Shown: piece by piece, positions 12,041 through 25,216 of the stretch
Numbering within the stretch: position 1 is the stretch's first letter
How the letters are laid out: each line of letters opens with the position of its first letter
Assembly (NCBI RefSeq): GCF_008630915.1
Contig: NZ_CP043909.1
Location: 1-64,000, forward strand
DNA: 64,000 nucleotides
Reading direction: 5' to 3'
Source: Acinetobacter suaedae
GTDB lineage: Bacteria > Pseudomonadota > Gammaproteobacteria > Pseudomonadales > Moraxellaceae
Made by a program: the position numbers and the translations under genes
Notes under the pieces: model-generated
Told to the model about the DNA's origin: nothing
The model's input: only the letters and a program-made list of their open reading frames with translations
Databases searched by the model: none

Positions 12041-13045
12041 ATGCAATGGTTTAAAACAATTCTACTTGCGTCAAGCATTACAACCGTTTCTATCGCTGCA
12101 CAAGCAAAGCAAACACTATGTGTATTTGATTTGGTGGGACGAAATGGTGATGTATATGCATTGATGAAGGATTATCAGATTGCTGCTAAATCATGGGGTG
12201 CTGATATTGAGTTACGTGTGGGACAAAATGAAGCTGTACTAGCAGAAGATTTCAAAGCAGGAAAATGTGATGCAGTGAGTATCACAGGAATGCGTGGTCG
12301 TCAGTTTAACCAGTTTACTGGATCACTTGATGCGATTGGTGCCATTACAGATTTAAAATTCGCAGTCAAAGTGATGCAAGGTTTAGCAAGTCCAACCTTT
12401 GCTAAAGCAATGGTCAATGGTCAATACGAAGTGGTAGGCGTTATTCCTGTCGGTGATGCTTACTTGATGGTCAATGATCGTAATATTAATACGGTTGCTA
12501 AAGCAGCAGGCAAGAAAATAGCCGTCCTTGATTATGATGAGGCTCAAAAAATTATGGCAGCACAGGTTGGGGCACAAGCTGTAAGCTCTGATGTGACTAA
12601 CTTTGGTGCAAAATTTAATAATGGGCAAGTTGATATTATTGGTGCGCCAGCCGCTGCATTTAAACCTCTTGAGTTACATAAAGGTTTGGGTACAAAAGGC
12701 GCAATTGTAAATTATCCAATTTTACAAGTTACTGGAAATATTATTATTCGTTCAGATAAATTTCCAGATGGTTTTGGTCAAAAATCCAGACAATGGGTGA
12801 GTTCTCAATTACCACGGGCTTTTGATATTTTAGGAAAAATGAAAGCTGATATTCCACAAAAGTATTGGATGGAAATCCCAGCTTCTGATAAACCTGGATA
12901 TCAGAAGTTAATGCGTGAGGCACGTATTGATTTAACTAAACGTGGTATCTACGATAAGCGTATGATGAAGCTATTATGGCAATTCCGCTGCCGTGAAGAT
13001 GCCAAGAATTTCGAGTGTGCTTTACAGGATGAAAATTACAAATAA
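12041..13045 (+). CDS. Secreted DUF6091-type putative solute-binding protein, paralogue 3
   Basis: 334 residues and the most diverged of the three. I place the start at 12041 (MQWFKTIL), because AAAGGA lies upstream and the protein then begins with a clean signal peptide ending AAQA. The in-frame ATG-type start at 11978 adds residues before the signal and lacks a ribosome site. It keeps CVFDLVGRNGD, GKCDAVSITGMRGRQFNQF, GFGQKSRQW and the terminal C...FEC pattern. MTSMRAR has become ITGMRGR and AYAYKPLE has become AAAFKPLE, so ligand specificity may differ. No transporter is adjacent. Confidence 0.83.
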   Translation: MQWFKTILLASSITTVSIAAQAKQTLCVFDLVGRNGDVYALMKDYQIAAKSWGADIELRVGQNEAVLAEDFKAGKCDAVSITGMRGRQFNQFTGSLDAIGAITDLKFAVKVMQGLASPTFAKAMVNGQYEVVGVIPVGDAYLMVNDRNINTVAKAAGKKIAVLDYDEAQKIMAAQVGAQAVSSDVTNFGAKFNNGQVDIIGAPAAAFKPLELHKGLGTKGAIVNYPILQVTGNIIIRSDKFPDGFGQKSRQWVSSQLPRAFDILGKMKADIPQKYWMEIPASDKPGYQKLMREARIDLTKRGIYDKRMMKLLWQFRCREDAKNFECALQDENYK

Positions 13046-13089
13046 TCTTTTGAAAAAGTCTGTAACGACACTTTAAAAGTTCAAAGACC

Positions 13090-13130
13090 GACCCGATATT
13101 AGGTATGCTATACTGAATATCGGGTCTTTT
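13090..13130 (+). terminator. Terminator after paralogue 3
   Basis: Perfect 11-bp stem GACCCGATATT (13090-13100) and AATATCGGGTC (13116-13126) followed by TTTTATTT. The 15-nt loop contains a promoter-like element described separately. Confidence 0.85.
13106..13114 (+). promoter_or_regulatory. Possible extended -10 promoter of erpA
   Basis: TGC-TATACT is an extended -10 element. It lies in the loop of the preceding terminator, 53 bp before the erpA ATG. No good -35 is present, as is usual for extended -10 promoters. Inference only. Confidence 0.4.
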
Positions 13131-13166
13131 ATTTATGAAAGACGTATTGAAGTCTGAGGAACATCC

Positions 13167-13502
13167 ATGAACGCCCAAGCTCTCGAATTGTCAGATAATG
13201 CTGCAAAAAAAGTTCGCCAACTGCGCGAAAGTGAAGGTAATAATGACCTGATGCTACGTGTTTATGTCACGGGTGGAGGTTGCTCTGGATTTTCTTATGG
13301 GTTTAATTTTGCAGAAACAATTAATGAAGATGATGCAGAATTTAGCAATGGTGATGTCAAAATGCTAGTTGACTCATTAAGCTACCAGTATTTGGTTGGG
13401 TCAGTTGTCGATTACCTAGAGGGACTTGAAGGCTCACGTTTTGTGGTGCAAAACCCGAATGCAACGACCACTTGTGGTTGCGGATCATCTTTTTCAATTT
13501 AA
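13167..13502 (+). CDS. erpA: Iron-sulfur cluster insertion protein ErpA
   Basis: A-type carrier that delivers Fe-S clusters to apoproteins, for example enzymes of isoprenoid synthesis. The 111-residue protein has the three ligand cysteines of the IscA/HesB fold: C39 in GGGCSGF, and C103 and C105 in the terminal CGCGSSFSI. The stretch [19 protein letters not shown] is the ErpA type rather than IscA or SufA. There is no isc operon around it, again consistent with ErpA. It has a GAGGA ribosome site and is monocistronic. Confidence 0.95.
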   Translation: MNAQALELSDNAAKKVRQLRESEGNNDLMLRVYVTGGGCSGFSYGFNFAETINEDDAEFSNGDVKMLVDSLSYQYLVGSVVDYLEGLEGSRFVVQNPNATTTCGCGSSFSI

Positions 13503-13514
13503 GATAGATTCTGC

Positions 13515-13554
13515 AAAAAGCCTCTCGATGAGAAAGTCTGAGAGGCTTTTTTTA
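13515..13554. terminator. Bidirectional terminator between erpA and anmK
   Basis: Stem AAAAAGCCTCTC (13515-13526) and GAGAGGCTTTTT (13540-13551), with A and T runs on both sides. It lies between convergent genes and can serve both strands. Confidence 0.88.
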
Positions 13555-13557
13555 TGC

Positions 13558-14691
13558 TTAGACCGCCGTAATCGTTCCCAAAATACGATCACCAGATGCA
13601 CCTGTAACGGTAGGTAAATTACCATTCAGTTGTTGAATAAAGCGCATTGCCAGCCAAGCAAAAGCTGTTGCTTCCACCCAGGTTGGCGCTAAACCCAGCG
13701 CATCTGTGGTTTGTACCGACCAGTTATGTTTACGCAAGCGCCAGCGCAGTTGTTCAAGTAAATGTGAGTTATAAGCCCCACCACCACAGACATAAACTTC
13801 ACCTGTCGGCATTAAATCCTTACTTCGATAAATGGCTTTCTTAATTGCACGTGTGGTGAGCTTCATGAGTGTTGCTTGGACATTCTCCGGAGTGTCTTCC
13901 AGTTCATTGTAATCTAGATCATTACGCCAATCGCTGATTTGATCATCTAACCACTCTAGATTGAAGTCTTCACGTCCTGTGCTTTTAGGTGGTTCTTTAG
14001 CAAAAAATTCATGTGTTTGTAAACGATCTAAAAGCGAACGAATTGGTTGTCCATATGCTGCCCAGTCACCATTTTCATCGTATGGATTTCCAGTATGGCG
14101 TTGGCACCAGGCATCCATAAGAATATTGGCTGGACCCGTATCAAAACCATAAACTGCATTTGAATTATTAGCAGGTAGCATACTCACATTGGAGATTCCG
14201 CCCAAATTTAAGATGACACGATGAATGCTTTCATGTTGAAACAATGCTTGGTGAAAGGCTGGAACTAAAGGTGCACCTTGTCCACCTGCCGCCATATCAC
14301 GACGACGAAAATCAGAAACGACAGGCAGTTGAGTGATTTCTGTGATGATGTTTGGATCACCAATTTGCAGAGTAAAACCATATTCGGGGCGATGGCGAAT
14401 AGTTTGTCCATGTGAACCGATTGCTTTAATTTGTGTTCTATCCAAATTATTTTGTTCAATCAATTGATTGATTCCATGTCCAATCATTTGTGCCAAAGCA
14501 ACATCGGCTTTGCCCATGCGATCAATTTCATTATCATCTGGCAGAGTTAACGCCATCAATTCATCACGTAATTCAGGTTCAAAAGGGACAGTTAAAGTTG
14601 CGTGTAGCGTTAAAGGGTCAAATGAAGTTGCAACAATATCAACACCATCCATGCTTGTGCCTGTCATTACACCAATATAGATTGCGCTCAT
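13558..14691 (-). CDS. anmK: Anhydro-N-acetylmuramic acid kinase
   Basis: AnmK phosphorylates and opens 1,6-anhydroMurNAc to MurNAc-6-P during recycling of cell-wall fragments. The 377-residue protein has the ATP/phosphate motif YIGVMTGTSMDGVD at the N-terminus. It also has GSHGQTIRH, NLGGISNVS, the DTGPANILMD stretch and a late CGGGAYN motif, all typical of the actin-like AnmK fold. A TTG-initiated extension to 14709 is possible, but AGGGGAAG is spaced for the ATG at 14691, which gives the family start MSAIYIG. It is divergent from tyrS. Confidence 0.95.
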   Translation of the reverse strand: MSAIYIGVMTGTSMDGVDIVATSFDPLTLHATLTVPFEPELRDELMALTLPDDNEIDRMGKADVALAQMIGHGINQLIEQNNLDRTQIKAIGSHGQTIRHRPEYGFTLQIGDPNIITEITQLPVVSDFRRRDMAAGGQGAPLVPAFHQALFQHESIHRVILNLGGISNVSMLPANNSNAVYGFDTGPANILMDAWCQRHTGNPYDENGDWAAYGQPIRSLLDRLQTHEFFAKEPPKSTGREDFNLEWLDDQISDWRNDLDYNELEDTPENVQATLMKLTTRAIKKAIYRSKDLMPTGEVYVCGGGAYNSHLLEQLRWRLRKHNWSVQTTDALGLAPTWVEATAFAWLAMRFIQQLNGNLPTVTGASGDRILGTITAV

Positions 14692-14749
14692 ATATAACTT
14701 CCCCTGCAAGACGCTGAAAAAATGTTAGTATATCGCACAAATTGAATAA

Positions 14750-15985
<1,236 letters not shown>

Positions 15986-16002
15986 ATCGAAATAGAAATA
16001 AT

Positions 16003-16031
16003 AAAAAGCAGGCCTAGAGCCTGCTTTTTAT
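16003..16031 (+). terminator. Terminator after tyrS
   Basis: Stem AAAAAGCAGGC / GCCTGCTTTTT around a 5-nt loop (CTAGA). Clear intrinsic terminator separating tyrS from the rRNA operon. Confidence 0.9.
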
Positions 16032-16254
16032 GCATAAATAGATGATAAAAACAACGAAAACATCAGTTTTGTAGAAAAAAGAAGCATGCAAAAGGAAATA
16101 AGAAGAAAAGGGGTTGTGTTGTTATGTGAATGCTGTAGAATGCACATCCATCGGCGGTGATGCGGATAAAAACTTGTTGATAAACAAGGATTTGGCTTAA
16201 AGTGGTTAGATTCTTGGTGTGGTTGATAAGTTGATAAAATATCTAAATTACCAG

Positions 16255-16282
16255 TTGACTTTAAAGAAATTTAGAGTAATAT
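16255..16282 (+). promoter_or_regulatory. rRNA operon promoter
   Basis: TTGACT at 16255-16260, a 16-bp spacer, and TAATAT at 16277-16282, followed by AGCCGACC with a predicted start near 16290. The short spacer and the GC-rich stretch after the -10 resemble stringently controlled rRNA promoters. This part is inference. Confidence 0.7.
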
Positions 16283-16334
16283 AGCCGACCTAGCTTGATG
16301 ATGACGAATCATCGAGAAGATCATTAAGAGAATA

Positions 16335-18073
<1,739 letters not shown>

Positions 18074-18087
18074 GAAGATGTATCTGA

Positions 18088-18164
<77 letters not shown>

Positions 18165-18235
18165 CTACTGACGAAGTGATGAATAATCACAAGCTGCTAG
18201 ATAAAAAGATATATCGTTCATGATGATTGTAAGCT

Positions 18236-18311
18236 GGGGACTTAGCTTAGTTGGTAGAGCGCCTGCTTTGCACGCAGGAGGTCAGGAGTTCGACTCTCCT
18301 AGTCTCCACCA
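18236..18311 (+). tRNA. alaT: tRNA-Ala (TGC anticodon)
   Basis: 76-nt cloverleaf starting GGGGACTTAGCTTAG. The anticodon TGC is at 18269-18271, with a GTTCGACTC T arm and an encoded CCA. Second spacer tRNA of the rRNA operon. Confidence 0.96.
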
Positions 18312-18626
18312 CGTACTTTACGAAGTACGAGCTAAAGATTACAGAACTTAGTAAGTTAAACGCTTATTAACTTCTGTGATTTATCACAGTTTACTGCAAG
18401 CTGACGAGGCTGTAGTTAATCATTAACAGATTAGTAGAATTGAGTCTGAAATAAATTGTTCACTCAATTCATTCGAAAGAATGAAATTGAGAACTAGCAA
18501 AAACACTGAATCAAGCGTTTTGGTATATGAATTTAGATTGAAGCTGTATGGTGATTAAGTTCACAGACAACAAACCAGTAGCAATTAAGTTTGCAACGAT
18601 AACACTCACTTGTATGTGTTAACGAC

Positions 18627-18641
<15 letters not shown>
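18312..18641 (+). other. Spacer between tRNA-Ala and 23S
   Basis: 330 bp of transcribed spacer without a gene. It contains the small palindrome CTGTGATTTATCACAG near 18374 and ends with the 5' arm of the pre-23S processing stem. Nothing else recognised. Confidence 0.6.
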
Positions 18642-21547
<2,906 letters not shown>

Positions 21548-21774
21548 GTTGTTGTATTCAAGATAAATTCAATACATAACTTGATTTAGTGTTAAAACTA
21601 GTTACAATACAGACTCATGAGCGAGGATAAGCAAAGATTAATAATCTTTGCCCGAGCGCAAGACATAAAGCTATGCTTTATGTTCTACTAATCCGTTAAT
21701 AACTCTTTCGGTACTAAGTGGCATGAACTTAATAATAAGTTTAAAAGTAAGACCACCCAAAGCCAAAACAGTTT

Positions 21775-21888
21775 GCTGGCGACAATAGCAAGAGTGAACC
21801 ACCTGATCCCTTCCCGAACTCAGAAGTGAAACCTCTTCGCGCTGATGGTAGTGTGGCACTTGCCATGTGAGAGTAAGTCATCGCCAGC
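21775..21888 (+). rRNA. rrf: 5S ribosomal RNA
   Basis: About 114 nt starting GCTGGCGACAATAGCAAGAG. It contains the conserved CCTGATCCCTTCCCGAACTC and ends CATCGCCAGC, complementary to the 5' end. It lies about 240 bp after 23S, and the intervening spacer shows no gene or tRNA. Ends approximate by one or two bases. Confidence 0.95.
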
Positions 21889-21898
21889 TTTTAAATTC

Positions 21899-21936
21899 AA
21901 ACACCCCCAACCTAATGGCTGGGGGTGTTTTTTATT
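21899..21936 (+). terminator. rRNA operon terminator
   Basis: Stem AAACACCCCCA (21899-21909) and TGGGGGTGTTT (21920-21930) followed by TTTTATT. Strong GC-rich intrinsic terminator 10 bp after 5S. Confidence 0.92.
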
Positions 21937-21984
21937 GGGCGGAATTTTATATATACTACCTATTTAGTTTAAGAGCTTTCTGCA

Positions 21985-22383
21985 ATGACTTGGATCGTCG
22001 TAAAAAGTTTCTCTTTTCCATATGAAGCGCACATCGCAAAAACACAATTAGAAGCTGCTGGCATTCCTGCTCAAATTGAAAATGAACATACGATTAACAT
22101 GAATTGGCTTTATTCGAATGCTTTAGGTGGTGTGCGTTTACTGGTGCCTCAAACTTATGAAGATGAGGCAAAAACGATTCTTGCGCAAGATTTTAGTGAG
22201 TTACTAGAGCAAGAGTTTGAAGGAGAGAAAGACTGTTGTCCTCAGTGTGGAAGCTATGATATAGAAGTTTATATCAAGGGTAAAAAGCCAGCTTATTTGC
22301 TATTTTTATTAATAGGTTTTCCTCTATTTTCTTATACAAGTGGTTATAAATGTCAGCAGTGTCAGTATTTTTGGAGTAAATAA
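21985..22383 (+). CDS. DUF2007 protein with C-terminal zinc ribbon
   Basis: 132 residues. Residues 1-70 match DUF2007, a putative signal-transducing fold of unknown function, in the pattern WIVVKSFSFPYEAHIAKTQL then GGVRLLVP. The C-terminal part has paired CPQC and CQQC motifs, a likely zinc ribbon, around a short hydrophobic stretch (YLLFLLIGFPLF) that may be a membrane segment. It directly follows the rRNA terminator and is 47 bp upstream of the DUF4256 gene, so the two may be co-transcribed. Function unknown. Confidence 0.8.
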   Translation: MTWIVVKSFSFPYEAHIAKTQLEAAGIPAQIENEHTINMNWLYSNALGGVRLLVPQTYEDEAKTILAQDFSELLEQEFEGEKDCCPQCGSYDIEVYIKGKKPAYLLFLLIGFPLFSYTSGYKCQQCQYFWSK

Positions 22384-22430
22384 TCAGGCTTTAATTCCAA
22401 TTTATTAGAGTAAATATTTAGAGAATTAAA

Positions 22431-22994
22431 ATGACGAAAAAAGAAGATTTAAATGCCGAGCAAATCAATACGTTGATGATAAGTTTAAAACAACGATTTG
22501 AGCAAAATATGCATCGACATCAAGGGCTAGATTGGGTGGATGTAGCAGATCAATTAAAACAACAGCCAAAGAAATTATGGTCCTTGAATCAAATGGAAAT
22601 GACAGGTGGTGAACCCGATGTTGTTTGCTTTGATTCAAAAACATCGACTATTGTGTTTTATGATTGTGCTGTTGAGTCCCCTAAAGGGCGGAGAAGTTTG
22701 TGTTATGATCGAGCTGCCTTAGATGCACGTAAAGAACATAAACCCAAAAATAACGCGCTTGATGTCGCTGAAGAAATGGGCGTTGAGTTATTAACGGAAG
22801 ACCAATATAGACAACTGCAAACTATTGAGGGTTTTGATTTAAAGACATCGAGTTGGGTAAAAACACCTGATAATATTCGGGAACTAGGTGGGGCGATATT
22901 TTGTGATAGCCGTTATGGTCGAGTATTTACTTATCATAATGGTGCGCAATCTTATTATGCGACGCGGGGATTTCGTAGTCGTCTAAAAGTTTGA
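22431..22994 (+). CDS. DUF4256 family protein
   Basis: 187-residue soluble protein matching DUF4256. Visible family features are GLDWVDVADQL, MEMTGGEPDVV, YDCAVESPKGRRSLCYDRAALDARK and a C-terminal GGAIFCDSRYGRVFTYHNGAQSYY region. No catalytic residues are established. The AGGTxGEP and SPxGRRSLCYD segments are the most distinctive. No signal peptide or membrane segment. It probably forms a unit with the DUF2007 gene. Function unknown. Confidence 0.82.
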   Translation: MTKKEDLNAEQINTLMISLKQRFEQNMHRHQGLDWVDVADQLKQQPKKLWSLNQMEMTGGEPDVVCFDSKTSTIVFYDCAVESPKGRRSLCYDRAALDARKEHKPKNNALDVAEEMGVELLTEDQYRQLQTIEGFDLKTSSWVKTPDNIRELGGAIFCDSRYGRVFTYHNGAQSYYATRGFRSRLKV

Positions 22995-23030
22995 AATAAG
23001 GAACATCGACTATTCAGTATTTAAAAAGCC

Positions 23031-23157
23031 AAATATAAAAAGAAGCCCCATCGTCCTGACGGGGCTTCTTCGTATTTAGTTTATTGTCGTTTATTTCCTA
23101 TAAACAACCACTTCCTGTGGGTCTTGTTATTTTCAATGAGACTTCCTGTCTCTGTAT
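23031..23157 (-). ncRNA. Predicted Rsm/Csr-family CsrA-sequestering small RNA
   Basis: Read on the minus strand, this is a 127-nt non-coding RNA with four consecutive hairpins. Hairpin 1 is GAGAC-AGGAA-GTCTC (23138-23152). Hairpin 2 is CCAC-AGGAA-GTGG (23108-23120). Hairpin 3 is GTTTAT-AGGAA-ATAAAC (23089-23105). Hairpin 4 is the terminator AAGAAGCCCC...GGGGCTTCTT with AGGA in its loop (about 23040-23070). Every GGA in the RNA lies in a hairpin loop as AGGA, and there are none elsewhere. This is the hallmark of RsmX/Y/Z and CsrB/C RNAs, which bind several CsrA dimers and relieve translational repression. The size resembles RsmY/RsmZ. The 5' end is inferred from the -10. Expression is untested. 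Confidence 0.8.
23033..23070 (-). terminator. Intrinsic terminator of the Rsm-like RNA
   Basis: Minus strand has a 10-bp stem AAGAAGCCCC / GGGGCTTCTT followed by a TTTATATTT tract. On the plus strand the stem is followed by CGTATTT, a poor tail. The terminator therefore points to the minus strand, where no protein gene exists. It may still contribute to ending the DUF4256 transcript. Confidence 0.85.
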
Positions 23158-23164
23158 GATTTGT

Positions 23165-23193
23165 ATATTAAGGTGAATCAGAGGCGTTGTATA
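23165..23193 (-). promoter_or_regulatory. Candidate promoter of the Rsm-like RNA
   Basis: On the minus strand, TATACA (23188-23193), a 17-bp spacer and TAATAT (23165-23170), giving a start near 23157 just before the first AGGA hairpin. Each hexamer matches 4 of 6 consensus bases. A weak promoter would fit dependence on an activator. Confidence 0.5.
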
Positions 23194-23214
23194 TTCGTCA
23201 ATCTCCCCGATTAA

Positions 23215-23232
23215 TGTAGGTTTAGGCTTACA
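23215..23232 (-). promoter_or_regulatory. GacA-box-like upstream activating sequence
   Basis: Minus strand reads TGTAAG-CCTAAA-CCTACA. The GacA/UvrY/LetA upstream element is TGTAAG-N6-CTTACA, so 11 of 12 defined bases match. Its centre is about 66 nt upstream of the predicted RNA start. Its position and match quality independently support the Rsm-type RNA call. Confidence 0.7.
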
Positions 23233-23391
23233 TAAAGTTCTCGATTGGATTATGTGATTTTTACCAGATAAATCGATATAGATATGCTTTCTTATCACAA
23301 TTTTAGCTAAGGTTAGCTGTAAATCGCATTTGTATATCAACTTTAACTATATAAAATTCGGAAAATTATATAGTTGTGGAAAGACTGCCTC

Positions 23392-25167
23392 ATGGGTTGG
23401 GAAGGTTGGTTATCGTTAGCATTGACACTAGCAGGACTGCTTACGCTGATTTTTTCAAGAATTGCCCCACATATCGTGATGTTGGCAATTTTGACGATAT
23501 TAAGCGTGTTGGGCATATTAACTGCGCAAGAGGCATTGGCTGGTTTTAGTAATTCAGGTTTGATTACTGTGGCTGCGATGTTTGTGGTGGCTGCAGGGAT
23601 TTCCAACTCAGGTGGCATCGACCTTTTTGTGAATAAGTTATTGGGAACACCTAAAACAGAACGTATGGCGCTGTTGCGAATCTTTTTGCCAATTGCGCCA
23701 CTGAGTGCCTTTTTAAATAATACGCCTGTTGTTGCCACGATGATTCCCGCTTTAAATAGTTGGTCGAAGAAAATTGGGATTGCACCTTCCAAGTTAATGA
23801 TTCCATTAAGTTATACTGCGATCTTAGGGGGGACAATTACGTTAATTGGAACCAGTACTAATTTGGTAGTTAATGGTCAGTACCAAGCGCTTACAGGCGA
23901 AGCTGGTTTTGGGATATTTGATATCACGATTATTGGCTTACCTGTTGCGATCATTGGTATGTTTATCATGTATTGGTTTGCACCCAAGTTATTGCCAAAT
24001 CATCAAGAGCAAAATGTATTTTCCAATCTGCGAGAGTTTACTTTAGAAGTGATTGTAAGCCCGAATGGGCCATTGGTGGGGCAGTCGGTTGCAGCAGCTG
24101 GTCTCAGAAGTTTAAAACGGGTCTATCTGGTCGAAATTGAACGTCAACAAACAGTTTTATCGGCAGTTTCTTCAGATGAAATTTTATTTGGCAATGATCG
24201 TCTAGTTTTCGCGGGAGACACTGAAGCAATTACTGAGTTGTTAAAAATTCATGGTTTAGTGGCGCCAGATAGTATTGATGAAAAATCGGCCTTAGAAGAA
24301 ACACATGCAGGGCGTCGATTGGTTGAAGCTGTGGTATCTCCTCATTGTGATGCGATTGGGAGTGCCATTCGTGATTCCAAGTTCCGTAATCGTTATGGTG
24401 CAGTTGTATTGGCTGTGGCACGTAATGGTGAGCGTTTAAAAGGTGGATTGGGTAACATCAAATTACAGGCGGGTGATACGCTGCTATTGGAAGCTCGTCC
24501 TGCCTTTGTAACACGTCAAAAATACAATAAAGATTTTCTATTGGTGAATGAGTTAGATCATGAGCCATTGCAACATGACAAAGCATTATTGTCTTGGGGG
24601 ATTTTACTTGCGGCTGTAACTGCGGCAGGTTTTGGTGTGTTGAGTATGCTAAATGCAGCATTATTAGCCGCAGGTGCGATGCTCGCTTGCCGTTGTTTGA
24701 CGGTGAAACAAGCTGAGAAAAGTTTAGATTTGACTGTTATTTTAACTATTGCGGCGTCATTTGCTTTAGGTACTGCTTTAGAGAAGACAGGCGTTGCTGA
24801 GATGCTGGCACAATTCATTGTGCATTTTAGTGCTGGCGAGGCGATTTTATTGCTGATTTTGACGTATTTCTTTGTCTCCTTATTAACTGAAGTGATCACC
24901 AATAACGCAGCCGCTTTGCTGACTTTGCCGATTGTACTAGCGATTACGGAACAGGCGAATTTAAATCCGATTCCGTTTGTATTCGCGATTATGATGGCAG
25001 CTTCGGCAAGTTTTGCGACACCACTAGGTTATCAAACCAATTTGATGGTATTGGGACCGGGAAATTATCGTTTTAGTGATTTTATCAAGGTGGGCTTACC
25101 GATGAATATCTTTATCGGGTGTATTACGGTGATACTGTTGCTGTTGGTATTTCCAATTCAACTATAA
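23392..25167 (+). CDS. SLC13/DASS-type permease with internal TrkA-C domains
   Basis: 591-residue inner-membrane transporter of the ArsB/NhaD-like ion transporter superfamily. Two membrane halves flank two central cytosolic RCK_C/TrkA_C-like domains (about residues 215-385). The conserved re-entrant motifs are NNTPVVATMIP in half 1 and TNNAAALLTLPIVLA in half 2, with GTSTNLVVNG and PLGYQTNLMV pieces. Such proteins carry dicarboxylates, sulfate or related anions, and the substrate cannot be told here. I use the ATG at 23392 (GGAAAG upstream), because the open frame to 23374 starts with TTG. Monocistronic. Confidence 0.88.
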   Translation: MGWEGWLSLALTLAGLLTLIFSRIAPHIVMLAILTILSVLGILTAQEALAGFSNSGLITVAAMFVVAAGISNSGGIDLFVNKLLGTPKTERMALLRIFLPIAPLSAFLNNTPVVATMIPALNSWSKKIGIAPSKLMIPLSYTAILGGTITLIGTSTNLVVNGQYQALTGEAGFGIFDITIIGLPVAIIGMFIMYWFAPKLLPNHQEQNVFSNLREFTLEVIVSPNGPLVGQSVAAAGLRSLKRVYLVEIERQQTVLSAVSSDEILFGNDRLVFAGDTEAITELLKIHGLVAPDSIDEKSALEETHAGRRLVEAVVSPHCDAIGSAIRDSKFRNRYGAVVLAVARNGERLKGGLGNIKLQAGDTLLLEARPAFVTRQKYNKDFLLVNELDHEPLQHDKALLSWGILLAAVTAAGFGVLSMLNAALLAAGAMLACRCLTVKQAEKSLDLTVILTIAASFALGTALEKTGVAEMLAQFIVHFSAGEAILLLILTYFFVSLLTEVITNNAAALLTLPIVLAITEQANLNPIPFVFAIMMAASASFATPLGYQTNLMVLGPGNYRFSDFIKVGLPMNIFIGCITVILLLLVFPIQL

Positions 25168-25171
25168 ATAA

Positions 25172-25201
25172 AAAAAGCCCTGAGTGATTCAGGGCTTTTT
25201 A
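25172..25201. terminator. Bidirectional terminator
   Basis: Stem AAAAAGCCCTGA / TCAGGGCTTTTT with a 5-nt loop, between the convergent SLC13 and outer-membrane protein genes. Confidence 0.9.
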
Positions 25202-25216
25202 TGTGATATTCAGATG

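Larger units (their letters stand above)
22995..23391. other. Intergenic region holding a predicted minus-strand regulatory RNA
   Basis: About 400 bp between the DUF4256 gene and the SLC13 gene. It contains a minus-strand unit: activator-like site (23215-23232), promoter-like hexamers (23188-23193 and 23165-23170), three AGGA-loop hairpins and a terminator. The promoter for the plus-strand SLC13 gene must also lie here, right of 23232. An 80-residue minus-strand reading frame (23098-23340) is not credible. Confidence 0.7.

Noticed and set aside
13167..13502. ErpA as IscA or SufA
   Set aside because: The C-terminal stretch [19 protein letters not shown] is the ErpA type, and there is no isc or suf operon here.
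22995..23070. Terminator read as belonging only to the DUF4256 gene
   Set aside because: The T run follows the stem on the minus strand, while the plus-strand tail is CGTATTT. Its main orientation is therefore minus.
23098..23340. 80-residue minus-strand reading frame overlapping the Rsm-like RNA
   Set aside because: No ribosome site and no recognisable domain. It runs through the promoter, the GacA box and the hairpins. The structured-RNA explanation accounts for the sequence better.
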